Source: CAVRXQ01 sp963725215 (GTDB taxonomy: Bacteria > Actinomycetota > Acidimicrobiia > Acidimicrobiales > Bog-793). Taken from it: a stretch of DNA of 64,000 bases. The stretch is from the NCBI GenBank assembly GCA_963725215.1, contig CAVRXQ010000006.1, positions 1-64,000 on the forward strand. The letters are read 5' to 3'. Under the pieces are notes generated by a model. It worked only from the letters and a program-made list of their open reading frames with translations. It had not been told where the DNA came from and searched no databases. The position numbers and the translations under genes are program-made. Positions 1 to 8,352 of this stretch are shown here, in pieces; the first letter of the stretch is position 1; the number at the start of each line of letters is the position of its first letter.

Positions 1-1
1 G

Positions 2-895
2 GAACGGCGCGACTTGTCGATGGTCTTCCAGGACTACGCGCTCTGGCCACACCTCGTTGCGCGCGACAACGTTGCTTTTGCGTTGAGACGGCGTGGCCAC
101 AGCCGCGCCGAATGCCGCCGGCTCGCCGACGAGATGCTCGAACGCGTAGGGCTCGCCGCGCTCGCGCATCGCTACCCGAACGAGCTTTCGGGGGGAGAGC
201 AACAACGCGTCGCGCTCGCCCGGGCGCTCGTCGCCGACACGGGGCTCGTGTTGTGTGATGAGCCTTTGTCGAATCTCGACGCGGACTTGCGCGACCGGTT
301 GCGAATCGAAATCTCTTCACTGGTGCGCGACGCCGGGGCGACGGCGATCTACATCACTCACGACCAGTCCGAGGCTTTTGCCCTCGCCGACGAGATCGGG
401 CTTCTCGATCACGGACACCTCCTCCAACTCGGCGCTCCCGAGGAGATCTACTTCCAGCCGGCGACGCCCTTTGTCGCTCGGTTCACCGGGCTGGCGGGCG
501 AGATCCCCGTTCTCGTCTCGGGGCAAGGGCGCGACGGCGCGGTCGAGGTCGTTGTCGGAGGGGTCGGCTCAGCCCGCACGTTCTCGGCCAAAGCGGCATT
601 TCCTGCAGAGGAAGCTCGATCCGGGCGCGTCATGATCCGCCCCGGCGCGGTGACGATCTCGCGTCTCGACGCGGACGCCCACGTGGTCGGCTCCGTGACC
701 GACGTCGCGTTCCGCGGCCGAGGGTACGAGCACGTCATCGACCTTCCGGGAGGGGAGCGGATCGCCGGGGTGATGTCGGAGCGCCGCTTCGATCGCCACA
801 GCTCGGTGGGACTTCGCCTTGACCACACGGGCTGCCACTTCTTCTCTGATGAACGGGTGTCGAATGGCCAAAATCCCGATCGCGAGGAGCGTTGA
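2..895 (+). CDS. ABC transporter ATP-binding protein, iron/polyamine type (5' end cut by window)
   Basis: ATPase subunit of an importer of the FbpC/PotA class, which powers substrate uptake at the inner face of the membrane. The frame is open from base 2, so the Walker A region lies outside the window. Visible are the Q-loop (FQDYALWPHL), the ABC signature LSGGEQQ at about nt 185-205, Walker B LVLCDEP at about nt 245-265, the D-loop and the H-loop ITHDQSE. The last ~110 residues form a TOBE-like substrate or regulatory domain. The wording resembles Fe(III) transporters, but the substrate cannot be fixed without the permease and binding protein, which must lie to the left. The stop overlaps the next GTG (TGAGTG). 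Confidence 0.9.
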   Translation, partial: ERRDLSMVFQDYALWPHLVARDNVAFALRRRGHSRAECRRLADEMLERVGLAALAHRYPNELSGGEQQRVALARALVADTGLVLCDEPLSNLDADLRDRLRIEISSLVRDAGATAIYITHDQSEAFALADEIGLLDHGHLLQLGAPEEIYFQPATPFVARFTGLAGEIPVLVSGQGRDGAVEVVVGGVGSARTFSAKAAFPAEEARSGRVMIRPGAVTISRLDADAHVVGSVTDVAFRGRGYEHVIDLPGGERIAGVMSERRFDRHSSVGLRLDHTGCHFFSDERVSNGQNPDREER

Positions 896-1507
896 GTGGC
901 GACGGGCGCATCGAGGTCCCTCAAGCGCCATCATGGCGCGGTGGGCGACGGAGAGATCACGGGTCCGGACGCAGCGGCTTGGTTGCTGCTCATCTACCGC
1001 GTTCCCACCGAACCGACACGACTTCGCGCCGGGGTGTGGCGCAAGTTGAAAGGACTCGGCGCGATCTACGTCCAAAACTCGGCCGCCGCGCTCCCGTTCA
1101 CGACGGCGGGAGAGCGTTCGTTTCGGGCGCTCCGCGCCGAAATCGAGGAGATGGGGGGTACCGCGTTCTTGTTCAAGTCCTCTGTCCTCGCGGGGCTCGC
1201 CCATCTCGTCGACTCGTTCAATGCGGTGCGCAACGACGAATACGAAGAGATCGTCGATCGTTGCGAGGACTTCCTCCGTCAGGTGGCGAAGGAATACGAC
1301 GATCAGCACTTCACCTATGCCGAGCTCGAAGAGAACGACATCGATCTTGCGAAGCTGAAGGGCTGGTTCGAGAGCATCCGGTCGCGCGACGTGTTCGACG
1401 CATCGGGGGTCGACAAAGTGTCGGAAGCGCTCGAGCGCTGCGAAGCCGCGCTCGAGGACTACGCGGCAAGGGTCTACGCGGAGGAGGGTGAAGCGCCGCC
1501 AGCGTGA
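896..1507 (+). CDS. ChrB N-terminal domain-like protein
   Basis: 203 residues. Residues 29-65 carry the pattern of the N-terminal domain of chromate-resistance protein ChrB (WLLLIYRVPTEPTRLRAGVW, then KLKGLGAIYVQNS). The C-terminal half is rich in acidic and helical segments and lacks the usual ChrB C-terminal domain. ChrB-type proteins are chromate-responsive regulators, but no chrA pump is visible, so the ligand here is unknown. The GTG start directly abuts the stop of the ABC ATPase, so the two are probably co-transcribed. Confidence 0.7.
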   Translation: MATGASRSLKRHHGAVGDGEITGPDAAAWLLLIYRVPTEPTRLRAGVWRKLKGLGAIYVQNSAAALPFTTAGERSFRALRAEIEEMGGTAFLFKSSVLAGLAHLVDSFNAVRNDEYEEIVDRCEDFLRQVAKEYDDQHFTYAELEENDIDLAKLKGWFESIRSRDVFDASGVDKVSEALERCEAALEDYAARVYAEEGEAPPA

Positions 1508-1522
1508 GGCCGCCCTCAGGGC

Positions 1523-1553
1523 TCGACCAGGTAAAACTAACAATCGTTATAAT
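1523..1553 (+). promoter_or_regulatory. Putative promoter with overlapping palindrome upstream of the ExxE membrane protein
   Basis: A perfect -10 hexamer TATAAT lies at 1548-1553 with a -35-like TCGACC at 1523-1528 (19-base spacer). The near-palindrome TAACAATCGTTA (1538-1549, one mismatched pair) overlaps the -10. It is an AT-rich island in GC-rich DNA. This is where a Fur- or DtxR-type metalloregulator would bind, but no regulator is assigned. Confidence 0.4.
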
Positions 1554-1606
1554 CGGAACGTGATGAACCCCCTTTTCCCTGAGCGCGCCGCGGGAGGTCC
1601 GAGGAA

Positions 1607-2374
1607 ATGACCACGCAGGTCGTGCTGGCGCTCGCCGTCTTCGGTGCGTGTGCCGTGGAAGCGGTCGAGGCACTCACCCTTGTTGTCGCGTCGGGGACGA
1701 CGCGTGGTTGGCGGAGCGCATTCGAAGGGACGGCGAGCGCGCTCGTCGTGCTCGCAGTTCTGATCGGTGCCGTCGGAGTACCGCTCGTGCACTACGTCCC
1801 GATCGACGTGTTGCGCGTCGTCGTCGGTGGGCTCCTGCTCGTGCTCGGTTTGTCGTGGTTGCGCAAGGCGATCCTGCGGTTTTCAGGACATGTGCCGCTG
1901 CACGACGAGGATGCGATCTACGCGCGCACGGTCGCGCAGCTATCGGATCAACACGTCGATCGACGCCGTCGTGACGGCGTCGGCTTCGTCGTGGCGTTCA
2001 AAGGCGTTCTGCTCGAAGGGCTCGAGATCGTTCTCATCGTGATCAGTCTCGGCTCGTCTTCTCATCATCTCGGACTTGCCGCGGCGATGGCGGGCGCAGC
2101 GGCAGTCGTGGTCACCGCGGTCGGCGTCCTCGTCGCCCGCCAGCTGCGGGAGGTACCGGAGAACACATTGAAGTTTGGCGTCGGGATCATGCTGTCGAGC
2201 TTCGGGGTGTTCTGGGTCGGCGAAGGCATCGGGCTGTCTTGGCCGGGGTCCGACGCGGCGATCCTCGCCTTGATCGCGGGCTTTCTCACTTTGTCGTTCA
2301 TTCTCGTGCGCTGGATGCGCGCCCTTCTCGGGGCGGCTCCACCTGGGCATGACGTTCAGGTACGCGAAACATGA
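1607..2374 (+). CDS. FTR1-like/COG4280-type multi-pass membrane protein
   Basis: 255 residues with about seven hydrophobic segments and no signal peptide. Two membrane-embedded acidic motifs, E18-A-V-E21 in the first segment and E137-G-L-E140 in the middle, sit where FTR1-family permeases carry their two REXXE iron-binding motifs. The loop at 91-125 is polar and charged. I infer a divalent or trivalent metal-ion permease or efflux protein; the closest class I know is COG4280, of unknown function. The ATG follows a good GAGGAA site. It overlaps the next gene by ATGA and is preceded by its own putative promoter, next to an iron-type ABC ATPase. Confidence 0.6.
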   Translation: MTTQVVLALAVFGACAVEAVEALTLVVASGTTRGWRSAFEGTASALVVLAVLIGAVGVPLVHYVPIDVLRVVVGGLLLVLGLSWLRKAILRFSGHVPLHDEDAIYARTVAQLSDQHVDRRRRDGVGFVVAFKGVLLEGLEIVLIVISLGSSSHHLGLAAAMAGAAAVVVTAVGVLVARQLREVPENTLKFGVGIMLSSFGVFWVGEGIGLSWPGSDAAILALIAGFLTLSFILVRWMRALLGAAPPGHDVQVRET

Positions 2375-2589
2375 CCACGGTCACGCGTGCACTTCGCGCC
2401 TTTGGAATGTTCTGGTTCAACTTCTTGATCGGCGACACGCCCGAGGTCTTCGTCGGGGTACTGGCGGTGATCGGGGGCGCGCTGTTGCTTCGACACGACA
2501 AAGCGGCAGCGTTCGTTTTCGTGATCGCGCTCGTCGCGATCGTGCTCGCGCTCTCTGTCTACCGGGGACGGTCGCGCGAAGAACGCTGA
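2371..2589 (+). CDS. Small two-helix membrane protein, unknown
   Basis: 72 residues. Two hydrophobic stretches (about 8-35 and 45-64) are separated by a short charged turn (RHDK), with a basic C-terminus. The ATG overlaps the stop of the preceding permease-like gene (ATGA), which argues for translational coupling and a role as its accessory subunit. I do not recognise a family. Confidence 0.55.
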   Translation: MTTVTRALRAFGMFWFNFLIGDTPEVFVGVLAVIGGALLLRHDKAAAFVFVIALVAIVLALSVYRGRSREER

Positions 2590-2611
2590 GTGCGGCGCGT
2601 ACGCTGATCCG

Positions 2612-3154
2612 GTGAGACAAGCTCCGATTGCGGCCGCGGCATTGACACTCGGCGTTGGAGTTTTCGCCACTTCCGTTGGCGCCGCGAGCGCGTCGTCGAG
2701 TCCTGCTCGCATCGCTTCATGCACGGCGTCCGAAGTCGCGGTCTCGTTCAACGTGGTGCGCGGAAGCCAAGGCGCCGGCCAGACGTCGTACGCCCTGCGG
2801 GTGAAGAACGTCTCCGCGGCGACGTGCCGCACGGGCGGTCTGCCACAACTCGTCTTGCGCGGAGGGCGCGGTGCGAAACTGCCGACGAAGGTCGAAGTCG
2901 CCTGCGGGAACTGCGCGGCGATCGTGATCAACCTGAGGCCCGGCCTCTCGGCGTGGTCCACGGCCCGCTTCTCGCCCGACGTCCCTGGTCCCGGGGAGAC
3001 CGGACGACAGTGCGAGCCGACCGCCTACCACGTCGTCGTGACGACCCCGGGCTCGACGAGGGGTGTCGAAGGAGCAATCCATCCGCCGACCCCGGTCTGC
3101 TCGCATGGGAGGATCCTTCTCACCTACCTCGGGACCTCGAAACCGGCGGCGTAG
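2612..3154 (+). CDS. DUF4232-like secreted protein
   Basis: 180 residues with a signal peptide (hydrophobic stretch about 5-25, then an Ala/Ser-rich region). The mature part has the DUF4232 pattern: an early Cys followed by a GS.GA..SYAL-type strand, then NVSAATCRTGGLPQL with the conserved Cys and Gly-Pro, and two later Cys that may form disulfides. DUF4232 proteins are exported actinobacterial proteins of unknown function. The GTG start follows the previous gene by 22 bases. Confidence 0.65.
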   Translation: MRQAPIAAAALTLGVGVFATSVGAASASSSPARIASCTASEVAVSFNVVRGSQGAGQTSYALRVKNVSAATCRTGGLPQLVLRGGRGAKLPTKVEVACGNCAAIVINLRPGLSAWSTARFSPDVPGPGETGRQCEPTAYHVVVTTPGSTRGVEGAIHPPTPVCSHGRILLTYLGTSKPAA

Positions 3155-3213
3155 CGAGCGACAGGGACGTCGAGGGAATGTCGACCTCACCGGTAGTGTT
3201 TCGCATGAATGGT

Positions 3214-3246
3214 GCTCCCGTTCCGCCTATTTCCTATTTCGGGAGC
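3214..3246 (+). repeat. Inverted repeat just upstream of the rhodanese-ThiF gene
   Basis: GCTCCCG (3214-3220) and CGGGAGC (3240-3246) are perfect 7-base arms around a 19-base AT-richer loop. The right arm ends next to the ribosome-binding site (GAGGTGAG) of the gene starting at 3259, so a hairpin here could affect its translation, or the repeat could be an operator. Confidence 0.4.
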
Positions 3247-3258
3247 GTGAGGTGAGTC

Positions 3259-4446
3259 GTGCCGAACTTCCGTGACTTGCTAGCCGAGGTGAAGGCGCAG
3301 ATCCGTGAGGTGACACCGGCGGAGGTCGCCGAGCGCGGCGAGGACCTTATCCTCGTCGACGTTCGCGAGTCCGACGAGTACGCGGCCGGCGCCCTCGAAG
3401 GAGCGGTCCACTTGCCGCGCGGCATGCTCGAGCTCCAAGTAGAGGGTCGCGTCCCGGACAAGAAGCGCCCGATCGTCATCTACTGCGCCGGGGGCACCCG
3501 CTCCGCGTTCGCCGCAAAGACGCTCTTCGATCTCGGTTACCGCGACGTCGCCTCGATGGCGGGTGGCTTCAACCGCTGGAAAGACGAGGGTCGCGCGTGG
3601 TCGGTACCGAAGCTCCTCGACCCTTCTCAGCGCGAGCGCTACCACCGCCACCTCTTGCTGCCCGAGATCGGCCTCGAGGGCCAACAAAAGCTGCTCGCGT
3701 CGCGGGTCCTCGTCCTCGGCGCAGGCGGCCTCGGCTCTCCCGCCGCGATCTACCTCGCCGCGGCGGGGGTGGGGACGATCGGCATCGTCGACATGGACGT
3801 CGTCGACGCATCGAACTTGCAGCGCCAGATCCTCCACAACTCAGACCGCATCGGCGATCGCAAGGCCGACTCGGCGAAGCGCACGCTCACAGCTCTCAAT
3901 CCCGACGTGAACGTCGTCGCCCACGACGTTCGCCTCGGCGCGGACAATGTCGTCGAGCTCTTCTCGGACTACGACCTCATCGTCGACGGCACGGACAACT
4001 TCCCGACGCGCTATCTCGTGAACGACGCGTCGTTGCTCACCCGCGTCCCCGTCGTCCACGGTTCGATCTTCCGCTTCGAGGGCCAGGCGACGGTGTTCCA
4101 CCCCTATGTCGGTCCCTGCTATCGGTGCCTGTTCCCCGAGCCGCCGCCTGCGGAACTCGCGCCGTCGTGCTCGGAGGCGGGGGTCCTCGGCGTGCTGCCC
4201 GGGATCATCGGATCGATCCAAGCCGTCGAGGCGATCAAGATGATCGTCGGCATCGGCGAACCGCTCGTCGGCAGGCTGCTCTCGTACGACGCGCTCACCG
4301 AGGACATGCGGACGTTCTCGTTCCGACGCGACTCGTCCTGCCCCTCGTGCGGCGAGGACGCGGGAGAGATCGTGATCGCCGAGTACGACGAGTTGTGCAT
4401 GCCGCATCCGAAGGTCGCGCCGGGCGCGACACGATCAACGGTCTAG
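3259..4446 (+). CDS. Rhodanese-ThiF/MoeB fusion: sulfur-carrier protein adenylyltransferase/sulfurtransferase
   Basis: Activates a ubiquitin-like sulfur carrier (MoaD, ThiS or CysO type) by C-terminal adenylation and sulfur transfer. Of 395 residues, 15-112 form a rhodanese domain with the persulfide Cys76 in YCAGGTRS. Residues 125-380 form the E1-like domain with the ATP loop GAGGLGS at 154-160, the conserved SNLQRQ region, and zinc ligands C287xxC290 and C361xxC364. In MoeZ/MOCS3 the rhodanese lies at the C-terminus; here it is N-terminal. No carrier gene is adjacent, so molybdopterin, thiamine or cysteine synthesis cannot be told apart. The GTG follows a GAGGTGAG ribosome site. Confidence 0.85.
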   Translation: MPNFRDLLAEVKAQIREVTPAEVAERGEDLILVDVRESDEYAAGALEGAVHLPRGMLELQVEGRVPDKKRPIVIYCAGGTRSAFAAKTLFDLGYRDVASMAGGFNRWKDEGRAWSVPKLLDPSQRERYHRHLLLPEIGLEGQQKLLASRVLVLGAGGLGSPAAIYLAAAGVGTIGIVDMDVVDASNLQRQILHNSDRIGDRKADSAKRTLTALNPDVNVVAHDVRLGADNVVELFSDYDLIVDGTDNFPTRYLVNDASLLTRVPVVHGSIFRFEGQATVFHPYVGPCYRCLFPEPPPAELAPSCSEAGVLGVLPGIIGSIQAVEAIKMIVGIGEPLVGRLLSYDALTEDMRTFSFRRDSSCPSCGEDAGEIVIAEYDELCMPHPKVAPGATRSTV

Positions 4447-4521
4447 ACGCGCTCTTTTTTCCGCATCGGGCCGGGGAGCCGCTCGAGCCTCTCGTCTCTC
4501 AAAATATGCGCCGGCGAGGTT

Positions 4522-5700
4522 TCAGCCGCGGCGAAACGCGGTCGCGGATAGACGCCGACGCTCCTCTTCGTTGGATGCGAGATCGACGATCGTCCACGCC
4601 ATCGCCTTCGCGCCATCGACGAGCGCCTTGTCGGCCGTCGGGGTGACGCAATATGCCGCGAACTCCGGTTGATGGTTGACGGCGTCTTTCGCGCCCACGT
4701 CGAGTGTTGGGTGGATCGAAGGCAAGGCGAGGGAGACGTTCGCCATGTCGGTGGAGGCGACGAGCGCGTGCTCGAGGTCGGGAGCGAAGCTCCGCCCGAG
4801 CGACAGCGCGTTCAGGCGGTACCTCTCGGCGATCGCTGCATCGGTGCGGAATTCCGAATACGTCGGCCCGCCGCGCACGAACTCCACGCTCGCTCCGGTC
4901 GCGATCGCGCCACCTTCGAAGCACGCTCTCACCCTGGGCTCCCACGACTCGAGTCCCTCCAACGAGCGGGACCGCACGTAGTAGGAGGCCTCGGTGAACC
5001 CGGGGACGATGTTGGGCGCCGCTCCGCCGACCGTGACGATCCCGTGGACCTGGTCGTCACGTTTGGCGTGCTGTCGCAACAGTCCCACGCCCACCTGGGC
5101 GATCGTCAGTGCGTCGGCGGCGTTGATTCCTAGCTCTGGGAATCCCGACGCGTGCGCCTCTTTGCCGTGGAAGCGGACGACAAGGTGTGACACCGCGCGG
5201 ACGGGCATCTGGATGAGCTCGGACGGCGCGGGGTGGACCATCATCGCCGCGGAGATCCCGTCGAAGACGCCTGCTTCGAGCATCAGGATCTTTCCGCCGC
5301 CGCCTTCTTCGGCAGGCGTGCCGAGCACGCGGACGGTGAGGTCGAGGTCGTCGGCGATTTGGGCCAGCGCGACGCCCGCGCCGACTCCCGCCGCGGCGAT
5401 GACGTTGTGACCGCAGGCGTGACCGACCTGGGGGAGCGCGTCGTATTCGCAGCAGATGCCGATCACGAGGTCCCCCGAGCCCACCGACGCTGAGAACGCC
5501 GTGTTAAGCCCGCCGACGCCGAAGTCCACATCGAAGCCTGCTCGGTCGAGCTCGTCGGCGCACCAGTGCGACGCCAGCTCCTCCTCGAACCCGAGCTCGG
5601 GGTGCGCGTGGATCTCGTGCGACAGCGCGACGAGGCGATCGGCCGACGCGTCGACCGCAGACGCCGCGTGTTGCTTGTTCTCGTCGGATGCCGACGTCAC
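4522..5700 (-). CDS. M20-family amidohydrolase/peptidase
   Basis: 392 residues, zinc-dependent hydrolase of the M20D type, which includes p-aminobenzoyl-glutamate and IAA-amino-acid amidohydrolases. The metal-binding GHACGHN motif (93-99) and the acidic pair E131-E132 in GTPAEEGGGGK are present. The insert around 170-290 matches the dimerisation domain (HFHGKEAHAS type). The exact N-acyl amino-acid substrate cannot be read from sequence. The GTG start overlaps the stop of the upstream biotin carboxylase gene (GTGA), so the two are co-transcribed although no direct pathway link is obvious. It converges on the rhodanese-ThiF gene. Confidence 0.85.
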   Translation of the reverse strand: MTSASDENKQHAASAVDASADRLVALSHEIHAHPELGFEEELASHWCADELDRAGFDVDFGVGGLNTAFSASVGSGDLVIGICCEYDALPQVGHACGHNVIAAAGVGAGVALAQIADDLDLTVRVLGTPAEEGGGGKILMLEAGVFDGISAAMMVHPAPSELIQMPVRAVSHLVVRFHGKEAHASGFPELGINAADALTIAQVGVGLLRQHAKRDDQVHGIVTVGGAAPNIVPGFTEASYYVRSRSLEGLESWEPRVRACFEGGAIATGASVEFVRGGPTYSEFRTDAAIAERYRLNALSLGRSFAPDLEHALVASTDMANVSLALPSIHPTLDVGAKDAVNHQPEFAAYCVTPTADKALVDGAKAMAWTIVDLASNEEERRRLSATAFRRG

Positions 5701-7448
5701 GTCTCCTCGATCACTGCGATCAGATCGCCCGGTCCGAGCGAGTCACCACGGCCGACCCGTAAGTCCCGCACGATTCCCGCCGTCGTCGTCCGAATCGGGT
5801 TCTCCATCTTCATCGCCTCGAGCACGCAGATGACGGTGCCGGTCTCGACGGTATCGCCGACTTCGACTCGGACGTCGGTGATGATGCCTTGCATCGGGGC
5901 GGTCACCGTCCCATTTGCAGGGACCGAGGAACCGTGCGAGTGGCGGCGCCGTGCCGCCGTCGCGCGTGCGGTGCCGAGACGCTCTGGAACGAAAAGCCGG
6001 ACGGAGTACCTCCGACCGTCGACTTCGGCGTCGACGGTGCGCAGGACCGTCCCATCGGGCCCGGGAGACCCTTCCTGGAGGGCCGGTTCGATACCGGAGA
6101 GGTCGAGGCGCTCTTCGACCAAGCGCGTCGAATGTGCGCCGGCGATGAAAGTGTCGTTCAGCAAGATTGCGACGAGTGCCGGGATCGTCGTCGCGACGCC
6201 TTCAATCACCGTCTCAGACAGCGCGCGCAACATGCGACGTCTCGCATCCTCGCGATCGGTGCCCCAGGTGATGAGCTTCGCGACGAGATTGTCGTAGTCG
6301 GGACTCACCGCGTCGCCTTGTTCGTATCCTCCGTCGGTCCGCACGCCGAATCCGTCGGCTTGGCGAAATCGCGTGATGCGGCCCGGGCTGGGCAGGAATA
6401 CGCCGCCCGCTGGATCCTCGGCATTGATCCGGCATTCGATCGCGTGTCCCCGGTGCACGACGTCACCTTGGGAATAACTAAGTCGCTCACCGGCGGCGAT
6501 CGCGAGCTGTGTTGCAACGAGGTCGATCCCGGTGACGAACTCAGTGACCGGATGTTCGACCTGAAGACGGGTGTTCATCTCCAAGAAGTAGAAGCGGCCG
6601 TCTTCGTAAAGGAACTCGACTGTCCCTGCGCCCTGGTAGTCGCACGCGCGCGCGAGACGAATCGCCGCCTCGCCCATCTCTTCTCTCACCGCGTCGTCGA
6701 GTCCGACGGCCGGGGTCTCTTCGACGAGTTTTTGGTGGCGCCTCTGGCTCGAGCAATCGCGTTCGCCTAAAAAGATCGCGTTGCCGTGACGATCCGCGAC
6801 GATCTGCATCTCGATGTGCCTCGGCCACGCGAGGTAGCGCTCGAGATAGACCTCGCCGCGCCCGAACGACGACTCGGCCTCGCGCTGCGCGGACGCGAGC
6901 GTCTCTTCGATCTCATCCGGTTTCTGCACGACCTTCATGCCGCGGCCGCCGCCCCCGTACGAGGCTTTGATCGCGATGGGGAAGCCGTACTCAACGGCGA
7001 AGTCGGCAACGTCCTTCGGCGATCTCACCGCTTTGTTGCGTCCGGGCACGCCGGGAACGTCGACCTGTTCGGCCGTCGCTCGTGCGGTGATTTTCGAGCC
7101 CATCTGCTCGATCGTTTCGGGACGGGGTCCGATGAACGTCGCGCCCGCGGCTTCAACCGCGCGCGCGAAATGAGCGCTCTCGGAGAGGAATCCGTACCCG
7201 GGATGCACGGCGGCGGCACCGGAGCGGCGGATTGCGTCGACGAGCGCGGCGATGTTGAGGTACGTGTCGGCGGGGCCTCCCGGTCCTAGCGGATAAGCCT
7301 CGTCGCAGAATCGAACGTGCAGCGCATCGCGGTCGGTTTCGGAATAGACAGCCGCGGACGTGATCCCGAGCTCCCGGCACGTGCGCGCGACACGAACTGC
7401 GATCTCTGCTCTGTTCGCGATCAGCACCTTCTCGAACACGCGCCGCAC
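5697..7448 (-). CDS. accA: Acyl-CoA carboxylase alpha subunit (biotin carboxylase + BCCP)
   Basis: 583 residues. The biotin carboxylase (about 4-450) uses ATP and bicarbonate to carboxylate biotin. The biotin carrier domain occupies about 510-583, with the biotinylated Lys547 in EAMKMEN. Length and fusion match actinobacterial AccA3-type alpha subunits, which pair with several AccD beta subunits to make malonyl- or methylmalonyl-CoA for lipid synthesis. No accD is in view, so acyl-CoA specificity is open. It is divergent from biotin-protein ligase, the enzyme that would load its Lys547. The GTG start is 93 bases from birA. Confidence 0.93.
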   Translation of the reverse strand: MRRVFEKVLIANRAEIAVRVARTCRELGITSAAVYSETDRDALHVRFCDEAYPLGPGGPADTYLNIAALVDAIRRSGAAAVHPGYGFLSESAHFARAVEAAGATFIGPRPETIEQMGSKITARATAEQVDVPGVPGRNKAVRSPKDVADFAVEYGFPIAIKASYGGGGRGMKVVQKPDEIEETLASAQREAESSFGRGEVYLERYLAWPRHIEMQIVADRHGNAIFLGERDCSSQRRHQKLVEETPAVGLDDAVREEMGEAAIRLARACDYQGAGTVEFLYEDGRFYFLEMNTRLQVEHPVTEFVTGIDLVATQLAIAAGERLSYSQGDVVHRGHAIECRINAEDPAGGVFLPSPGRITRFRQADGFGVRTDGGYEQGDAVSPDYDNLVAKLITWGTDREDARRRMLRALSETVIEGVATTIPALVAILLNDTFIAGAHSTRLVEERLDLSGIEPALQEGSPGPDGTVLRTVDAEVDGRRYSVRLFVPERLGTARATAARRRHSHGSSVPANGTVTAPMQGIITDVRVEVGDTVETGTVICVLEAMKMENPIRTTTAGIVRDLRVGRGDSLGPGDLIAVIEET

Positions 7449-7541
7449 TCCGTCGTATCGTTGCTACGTGCAGGCTTGCCGACACCCGACCAAGGCGTCG
7501 CGACCCGCGCAATCCCAGGCGGGCAGGCTACTTCGCGTCTC

Positions 7542-8306
7542 ATGACGTTCTCGACTGTTCTGCGCTTCGACGTCATCGACTCGACGAATCAGTACGCCGT
7601 AGAACAAGCACTTGATGGCGCGCAAGAGGGGCTCGTCGTCGTCGCCGACGAACAGCGCTCCGGCAAAGGACGACTTGGAAGGACCTGGGTCGCGAACAAG
7701 GGCGAGGCGCTGCTCTGCTCGCTGCTTTTTCGGCCACTTCTCGATCCCAGCGAGACGTTCGTCATCCCGATGCTCGTCTCACTCGCGGCATCGGATGCGG
7801 CGGGCGAACTCAGTCACGCATCGATCGGTTGCAAGTGGCCGAACGATCTTGTCTTCGCCGAACGGAAACTCGGGGGCGTGCTTGCCGAGTTCGTCGACGC
7901 TGGCGCAGCTTTGCGACCAGCCGTCGTCGTCGGTCTCGGAGTGAACCTCGCCTGGCCGGAAGAATCAGCCGGGCGAGCGCGTCTCGAAGACGCGGCGGTC
8001 GAGCCGATCGGACTCGCCGAGATCGCTGGGCGTCCGATCGCTCGAGACGAGCTGCTCTCCGCGTTTCTGTCGCGAGTTGACGAGCGACAGCCCGCACTTG
8101 GTGACGAGATGACGCGCGCAGCGACGGTGGACGAGTACTCCCGGAGATGCGAGACAATCGGTCGCCTCGTCCAGATCACGACGTCGACAAAGTCGTTCTC
8201 CGGTCGTGCCATCGCGCTAACCGACGATGGTCGACTGGTCGTGGAGCACGACGGAAAGAGCTACCGACTCGAAGCGGCTGACGTCATCCACCTGCGCGAA
8301 GCCTGA
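7542..8306 (+). CDS. birA: Biotin--[acetyl-CoA-carboxylase] ligase
   Basis: 254 residues. Makes biotinyl-5'-AMP and transfers biotin to the carrier lysine. The biotin/AMP loop is GKGRLGRTW (41-49) and the KWPND motif is at 98-102; the C-terminal SH3-like domain follows from about 205. There is no N-terminal helix-turn-helix, so it is a monofunctional ligase and not a repressor. The ATG at 7542 is chosen because upstream in-frame starts would run into the divergent carboxylase gene. No strong ribosome site precedes it. The divergent pairing with the biotin carboxylase supports the function. Confidence 0.9.
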   Translation: MTFSTVLRFDVIDSTNQYAVEQALDGAQEGLVVVADEQRSGKGRLGRTWVANKGEALLCSLLFRPLLDPSETFVIPMLVSLAASDAAGELSHASIGCKWPNDLVFAERKLGGVLAEFVDAGAALRPAVVVGLGVNLAWPEESAGRARLEDAAVEPIGLAEIAGRPIARDELLSAFLSRVDERQPALGDEMTRAATVDEYSRRCETIGRLVQITTSTKSFSGRAIALTDDGRLVVEHDGKSYRLEAADVIHLREA

Positions 8307-8352
8307 TGCGGCAGGTCGCGCGGTAGGGAGATACATCATTACCCTTGGGTTG

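Noticed and set aside
4447..4521. T-run (CTTTTTTCC) after the rhodanese-ThiF gene as an intrinsic terminator
   Set aside because: No convincing GC-rich stem precedes the T-run.
7317..7541. Upstream extension of birA to 7317
   Set aside because: It would overlap the divergent biotin carboxylase N-terminus; the added residues are not biotin-ligase-like.
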